A DNA stretch of 64,000 nucleotides from CAVZYN01 sp963779515 (GTDB taxonomy: Bacteria > Pseudomonadota > Alphaproteobacteria > Rhizobiales > Hyphomicrobiaceae): NCBI GenBank assembly GCA_963779515.1, contig CAVZYN010000018.1:310001-374000 (forward strand). Reading direction: 5' to 3'. A program made the translations under genes and the position numbers. Under the pieces are notes generated by a model, which saw nothing but the letters and a program-made list of their open reading frames with translations, had not been told where the DNA came from and ran no database searches. This document shows, in pieces, positions 59,815 to 64,000 of this stretch (within the stretch, counting starts at the first letter, position 1; every line of letters begins with the position of its first letter).

Positions 59815-61209
59815 CTCTGAGCATTCGCGTGCCGCCACCGTAACAGCCGCCTCGAGCGCGTCGAGCGCGGCGAGCATTTGAGTCTCGGTGATCGTCAGCG
59901 GCGGCGTCAGCGTCAGCACGTTGCCCATGGTCGTCTTGAACGACAGGCCGCGATCGAGTGCGGCGTACAGCGTCGCTTCCGCGAGATCGGCATCCGGTGT
60001 CTTGTCCGCGTGCCCCTTCACGAGTTCGACGCCGATCAAGAGCCCGCGCCCGCGCACGTCCCCGATGGCAGGTATGCGCCGCTTCATGTCATCGAGCCGT
60101 TCGAGTGCGATGGCGCCGACGCGGCGCGCATTCTCCACTAAGCCCTCATCCTCGATGATCTCGATCGTCGTCAGCGCCGCGCGCGTCGTCACCGGGTTCT
60201 TTTCGTGCGTGTAGTGGCCGAACGCCCAATCCTGGCCGACGTCGAGCTCCGGCCGCGCCAGCACCGCCGCGATCGGTAGAATGCCACCGCCGAGCGCCTT
60301 GCCAAGCACCAGAATGTCGGGTGCGACGCCGTCGTGCTCGCAGGCAAACATTTTTCCCGTTTTGCCGAGCCCCGTCGGAATCTCATCGAAAATCAACAGC
60401 GCGCCGTGACGATCACACGCCGCCCGCACCGCCTGCCAGAATCCTGGCGGCGGCAGATACGGCACCGCCCGCGCCGGCTCTGCGATGACGGCGGCAACGT
60501 CGCTCTCGCGTGACAGCACGTAGTCGACCATCTTGGCGCAGGCGATCTGGCAGCGATCAAGATAGGGCTGGCCATGTCGATCGACAGGGTGTCCGTAGGG
60601 GCAGCGATAGCAGGCGAATGGCGCGACGTGGTTTGCGCCCGCGACCAGAGGTGCCGCCGGACCCGAACGGAACAGCGCCTCTCCCGACAGCGCGGCGGCG
60701 CCAAATCCCGCGCCATGAAACGCATCCCAGAACGACAGCGTCTTGAAACGCCCGGTCTTCGTTCGCGCGAGCTTGACCGCGACTTCCACGGCATCCGATC
60801 CGCCGGTCGTGAACAGCGCTTTGGTCAAGCCGCCCGGCGCGATTTTGCCGAGCTTTTCGGCCAGCGCATTGGCAGTCGCGCAGGCATAGCGTCGCGGCGC
60901 AAACGGTAGCGCATCCATCTGCGCGGCAATCGCCGCTTTCAGGCGCGGATGGCCATAGCCGATGTGGTGAACATTGTTGCCGTGAAAGTCCATGTAACGC
61001 CGGCCGGCGGCGTCTTCGATCCAAATGCCTTCGGCCTTCGCGATGGCGTTGAGGCACGGCGTCGACACCGACTGGCGCAGAAAATACGTCTCGTCCGCCG
61101 TCAGGATCTCGCGCGTCGCCGCATCATGTGCACGCGCTTGCCAATCCGCACGCCGGCTCGTCCGATTGGTGTCGCCTTCCGAAGCCGGTATCCTCGATTG
61201 GGGTGCCAT
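59788..61209 (-). CDS. Class III aminotransferase-fold enzyme, PbfA-like
   Basis: 473 residues from ATG 61209; the longer frame upstream overlaps the DUF2939 gene and is not used. Motifs: GRRYMDFHGNNVHHIGYGHP, SDAVEVAVKLARTKTGRFKT, the PLP region LLIFDEIPTGLGKTGKMFAC and lysine in VLGKALGGGILPI. A Cys-rich segment (APFACYRCPYGHP ... CQIACAKMVDY) resembles (R)-1-hydroxy-2-aminoethylphosphonate ammonia-lyases (PbfA), as far as I can recall. Other class III transaminase activities are possible. No phosphonate genes are in view. Confidence 0.8.
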   Translation of the reverse strand: MAPQSRIPASEGDTNRTSRRADWQARAHDAATREILTADETYFLRQSVSTPCLNAIAKAEGIWIEDAAGRRYMDFHGNNVHHIGYGHPRLKAAIAAQMDALPFAPRRYACATANALAEKLGKIAPGGLTKALFTTGGSDAVEVAVKLARTKTGRFKTLSFWDAFHGAGFGAAALSGEALFRSGPAAPLVAGANHVAPFACYRCPYGHPVDRHGQPYLDRCQIACAKMVDYVLSRESDVAAVIAEPARAVPYLPPPGFWQAVRAACDRHGALLIFDEIPTGLGKTGKMFACEHDGVAPDILVLGKALGGGILPIAAVLARPELDVGQDWAFGHYTHEKNPVTTRAALTTIEIIEDEGLVENARRVGAIALERLDDMKRRIPAIGDVRGRGLLIGVELVKGHADKTPDADLAEATLYAALDRGLSFKTTMGNVLTLTPPLTITETQMLAALDALEAAVTVAARECSESRFGGYGA

Positions 61210-61229
61210 GGCCGATGCGATGATATGGC

Positions 61230-62008
61230 TCAGAGCCGCGGCACGAGTTTCGTGAGTTTCCAGTCGGAGCCACGGAACGCCATTCCGGCCGTCAACTCCG
61301 GTCCCGCCGCCGCCGCATCGCGCGCGACGCCCACCTGCATCGCCAGCGGCCCATCGAAGCCGAACGACTTGATGTTGCCGAGCCCGACCGCCGTCTTGGC
61401 CGCGTCCTTTGCGGCAGGTGTCGGGGCATCTTGCGCTGGGCAGGTGCTGGCGCTTGCGCCGCGCCGCCCCCGCCACCAAGCCCCGGAATGCCGAGCTTGC
61501 CGGCAACGTCGCCGAGTTTTCCAAGCCCACCCAGGCCTCCTGGCAACTGCACACCGCCACCACCCGTCGCGGCACCGCTTCCACCCAGTAGACTACCGAG
61601 TGCCCCTTGCAAGCCGCCACCGCCGCCTTGCTTGCCCATCTCCACGCTCATGATTTTGCGGACGGCGCCCGCGATGTCGTCGCGCTCGCGATAGATCCGC
61701 AGGATGTTGGCGGGCGTCACGATCGTGGTCAGCGTCGCATCGACGAGTTTTGGCGCGAGCTGCTTCTTGAGATCGCCGACCGGCAGCCCTTGTCCGAGCT
61801 GTTTCATCTGTACGTCGATTTGCTTGTCGACTTCGGTCGTCACCACGGGGCGCAAGGAATCGCGCACGCTGTCGAAGTCGATCTTGCTCTCGAGCGTCTT
61901 CGAATCCTGATCCTCGAGCGCCATGTAGATTTGATAGCCGGACCACGCCGGCCACGCGACGTAGAACCCTAGCAATCCGAGCAGCACGAGTGCGATCAGT
62001 TTTTTCAT
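61230..62008 (-). pseudogene. DUF2939-family protein, frameshifted near the C-terminus
   Basis: From ATG 62008 (MKKLIALVLLGLLGFYVAW, a signal-anchor) the frame gives the DUF2939 core (SGYQIYMALEDQDSKTLESK, DFDSVRDSLRPVVTTEVDKQ) and a Gly-rich linker (about 145-195). Near 61435 the frame breaks after APAPAQ. The next frame continues QDAPTPAAKDAAKTAVGLGN and ends GSDWKLTKLVPRL at 61230, the usual family ending. A one-base deletion at CAGCGCAAGATG explains this. Function unknown; probably inner-membrane anchored. Confidence 0.8.
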
Positions 62009-62124
62009 AGGCCAAGCCTCCCGAAGATCGCGACCAGTATGGCACGGCGATCCGCCCCGGGACACCCACGCGGCCCCACGCGGCCGTTGAGCATGGCCGG
62101 CGTGCTGGATTGGCGAAAAACAAA

Positions 62125-62153
62125 GCGGCCGCGCCGGGGGAGGGCGCGGCCGC
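62125..62153 (-). terminator. GC-rich hairpin after the small secreted gene
   Basis: GCGGCCGCGCC pairs with GGCGCGGCCGC (11-bp stem). On the minus strand it lies 52 nt after the stop of the small secreted protein and is followed by a short T run (TTTGTTTTTCG). A plausible terminator. Confidence 0.6.
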
Positions 62154-62204
62154 TCTGACGTCGTCCGGGCTCGGGTGGGGGCGGTGAGCCGGGACGGAAC
62201 GGAA

Positions 62205-62486
62205 CTACTTCCTGCAACCCGTCAGCATTTGCTGGCGTTTCTGGGCCTCGGCCTTCCACAGGTCCGGGTTGGCGGTCGTGCACCAGGTCATGTGTGCCTT
62301 CAGATCAGTGCTCCAGGTCGGGCCTGAGAAACCACACTTTTTCTGTTCGTTTTCCTGCTGTTGCTGCAGCGAAGTCTTGGCGTACCAGTCGCAGTTGGCT
62401 TGCGCCGACGCGGTCGCCGGCACGGCAATGGCACTCGCGAGTGAAAGGGTAAGAGCAAGTGCGGTCGTCGTCGTAAGAGATGACAT
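62205..62486 (-). CDS. Small secreted four-cysteine protein
   Basis: 93 residues from ATG 62486. A signal peptide rich in Ala/Thr (TTTTALALTLSLASAIAVPA) is cleaved near ASAQA. The mature part (NCDWYAKTSLQQQQENEQKK, CGFSGPTWSTDLKAHMTWCT) has four Cys that could form two disulfides and ends MLTGCRK. Similar short proteins occur in Hyphomicrobiales (recollection); role unknown. Confidence 0.75.
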   Translation of the reverse strand: MSSLTTTTALALTLSLASAIAVPATASAQANCDWYAKTSLQQQQENEQKKCGFSGPTWSTDLKAHMTWCTTANPDLWKAEAQKRQQMLTGCRK

Positions 62487-62841
62487 CGTCGTGGTCCTGG
62501 TCGTGATCCGGGCCTCTGGCGCGTGGGGCGCCCGAATCCCGTCCGAGCATCGGAAGCGGGACCCAGGGAATACTATAACCCCATGACTTGCAGCGACGGT
62601 ACGCCTCAGGCGCTGAACCCCTCCTGAATGCTGCTTTGCCTCCCCGTTCATCTTCAGAGCGCGCGGCGCGTGGCGGCGCCCGGTTGCGGATATGCAACTC
62701 ATGTGCCCTCATGCGGCAGAGCCGCGCCATCTTGTGCGCCCACCGCCGGCCAAGACGTCCCGGAGCGGCGAATCGCATTAGGCCAGGGCGAGCAGTGACG
62801 CCAGCACGCGACAACTCGTCATCCTGAGGACCAACGCCTGT
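62487..62841. other. Intergenic region before recQ
   Basis: 355 bp between divergent genes. I see no gene or clear regulatory motif; it presumably carries the promoters of recQ and of the small secreted protein. Confidence 0.3.
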
Positions 62842-64000
62842 ATGTCGGCCGCCCAAAAACGTCTGGATCTTGGCGAGCCGAGCCTCCTGCGAACGGCTCA
62901 GGAAAAGCTCGAATCCATTTTCGGCTTCAAGAGCTTCCGCCTCCATCAGGAAGCCATCGTCGCGGCTCTGCTCGACGGCCGTGACGTTCTCGCCCTGATG
63001 CCGACCGGCGGCGGCAAGTCGCTGTGCTATCAGATCCCCTCGCTGGTCCGCGACGGCACCGGCGTCGTCGTCTCGCCTCTGATCGCCCTGATGCAGGATC
63101 AGGTCGACGCCTTGCTTGAAGTCGGCGTTCGCGCCGCCTTCCTCAATTCGACGCTCTCGTTGCCCGAAGTACGCGACGTCGAGTCGAAGCTGACGCGTGG
63201 CGAGCTCGACCTCCTCTACGTTGCGCCCGAGCGCCTTTTGCAGGATCGCACCATGGGCCTGCTGGAGCGCGCGCGGATCGCCCTGTTCGCCATCGACGAA
63301 GCCCACTGCGTGTCGCAATGGGGCCATGACTTCCGGCCCGAGTACCGCCAGCTGCGCGTCCTCGCCGAGCGCTTCCCAGGCGTCCCGCGCATCGCACTGA
63401 CGGCCACCGCCGATCCCCGCACGCGCGAGGAGATAGTCACCGAGCTCAGGCTCCAGAACGCCGATCGCTTCGTCGCCTCGTTCGATCGCCCCAACATCCG
63501 CTACACCATCGCCGAGGCCGGCAGCGTTTCCATCCGCGAACGCCTCTGGCAGTGGCTCGAAGCCGAGCACCCGGGCGATGCAGGCATCATCTATTGCCTG
63601 TCGCGCAAATCCTGCGAGGAAACCGCCGCCTGGCTGAAGCAGAAGAAGCGCACCGCGCTCGCGTACCACGCCGGCCTGCCCGCCGAGGTTCGTGCGGCGA
63701 CCCAACAGCGGTTCGTCAAAGAGGACGGCCTGATCATCGTCGCCACCATTGCCTTCGGCATGGGCATCGACAAACCCGACGTGCGCTTTGTCGCCCATCT
63801 CAATCTGCCGAAATCGATCGAGGCCTACTACCAGGAGACCGGCCGCGCCGGCCGCGACGGCGAAGCCGCCAACGCCTGGATGGCGTTCGGCATCCAGGAC
63901 ATCATCACGCAGCGCCAATGGATCGCGCAGGGTGAGGGCAGCGACGCCTTCAAACAAATGCAGCGCCAGAAGCTCGATGCCCTGATCGGCCTCTCCGAAA
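62842..64000 (+). CDS. recQ: ATP-dependent DNA helicase RecQ (3' end outside window)
   Basis: The frame runs off the right edge; 386 residues are visible. Start ATG 62842 has GAGGA 11 bases upstream. Helicase motifs: 0, FGFKSFRLHQEAIVAALLDG; I, ALMPTGGGKSLCYQIPSLV; II, FAIDEAHCVSQWGHDFRPEY; III, IALTATADPRTREEI; V and VI, VATIAFGMGIDKPDVRFVAH and YYQETGRAGRDGEAANAWMA. RecQ unwinds DNA 3' to 5' in recombination and fork repair. The RQC and HRDC parts lie beyond the window. Confidence 0.97.
   Translation, partial: MSAAQKRLDLGEPSLLRTAQEKLESIFGFKSFRLHQEAIVAALLDGRDVLALMPTGGGKSLCYQIPSLVRDGTGVVVSPLIALMQDQVDALLEVGVRAAFLNSTLSLPEVRDVESKLTRGELDLLYVAPERLLQDRTMGLLERARIALFAIDEAHCVSQWGHDFRPEYRQLRVLAERFPGVPRIALTATADPRTREEIVTELRLQNADRFVASFDRPNIRYTIAEAGSVSIRERLWQWLEAEHPGDAGIIYCLSRKSCEETAAWLKQKKRTALAYHAGLPAEVRAATQQRFVKEDGLIIVATIAFGMGIDKPDVRFVAHLNLPKSIEAYYQETGRAGRDGEAANAWMAFGIQDIITQRQWIAQGEGSDAFKQMQRQKLDALIGLSE

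Noticed and set aside
1..64000. tRNA or rRNA genes, riboswitches, prophage
   Set aside because: I read both strands for tRNA-like T-arms with CCA ends, rRNA segments, known riboswitch cores and phage genes and found none apart from the tmRNA.

Overview
The window is typical chromosomal DNA of a high-GC alphaproteobacterium, most likely of the order Hyphomicrobiales (Rhizobiales). The indicators are a permuted two-piece tmRNA next to an alpha-type sspB, a perfect CtrA-type site (TTAA-N7-TTAA), a perfect alphaproteobacterial LexA box (GTTC-N7-GTTC), Tat-exported oxidoreductases, and an ETF-ubiquinone oxidoreductase divergent from a family 4 uracil-DNA glycosylase. I see no tRNA, rRNA, insertion sequence, prophage or CRISPR array.

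Layout. 1-3.5 kb: the end of a ClpP-like serine protease, a secreted small protein, a 36-residue membrane protein, the ClpXP adaptor sspB and ssrA (tag ANDNYAEAALAA), then a CPBP membrane protease. 3.8-8.2 kb: thyA-folA, hflK-hflC, a DUF2065 gene with an internal stop, and a peroxiredoxin. 8.2-19.7 kb: frameshifted ispE, a TPR protein, a CtrA-box lipoprotein, a frameshifted esterase, ETF-QO, UDG, a nitroreductase, moaB and two unknown genes. 19.8-24.3 kb: two glycosyltransferase-type genes flanking a metallo-beta-lactamase-fold enzyme, a radical SAM protein behind a LexA box, and rnhB. 24.4-27.1 kb: a TRAP transporter whose large subunit carries two frameshifts and a Pro/Gly-rich tail. 27.3-28.8 kb: an Mrp-DUF971 fusion.

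28.8-33.6 kb is the most unusual part. It is a compact six-gene operon that joins a periplasmic molybdenum hydroxylase (2Fe-2S and Mo subunits) to soxX, soxY, soxZ and soxA, with no soxB or soxCD in the window. 33.7-38.6 kb: a CaiB-type CoA-transferase, an HpsN-like HisD paralogue, an SDR, a MaoC-like hydratase and cysK. 39.5-44.8 kb: a TetR-RND efflux operon. 44.9-53.3 kb: a repeat-bearing TerB/DUF533 protein, a DevABC-like exporter, DUF2147, an esterase, a class III aminotransferase and an HAD phosphatase. 53.5-64 kb: a sodium:solute symporter, an unknown 617-residue membrane protein with a YbjQ partner, a 3-hydroxybutyrate dehydrogenase-like SDR, DUF302, a HigBA-type toxin-antitoxin pair, a PbfA-like aminotransferase, a frameshifted DUF2939 gene and the start of recQ.

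Six reading-frame breaks (DUF2065, ispE, esterase, TRAP twice, DUF2939) fall in otherwise intact genes, one of them normally essential. This suggests residual indel errors in the assembly as much as real decay. All functions are inferred from reading the sequence; no database search was possible.
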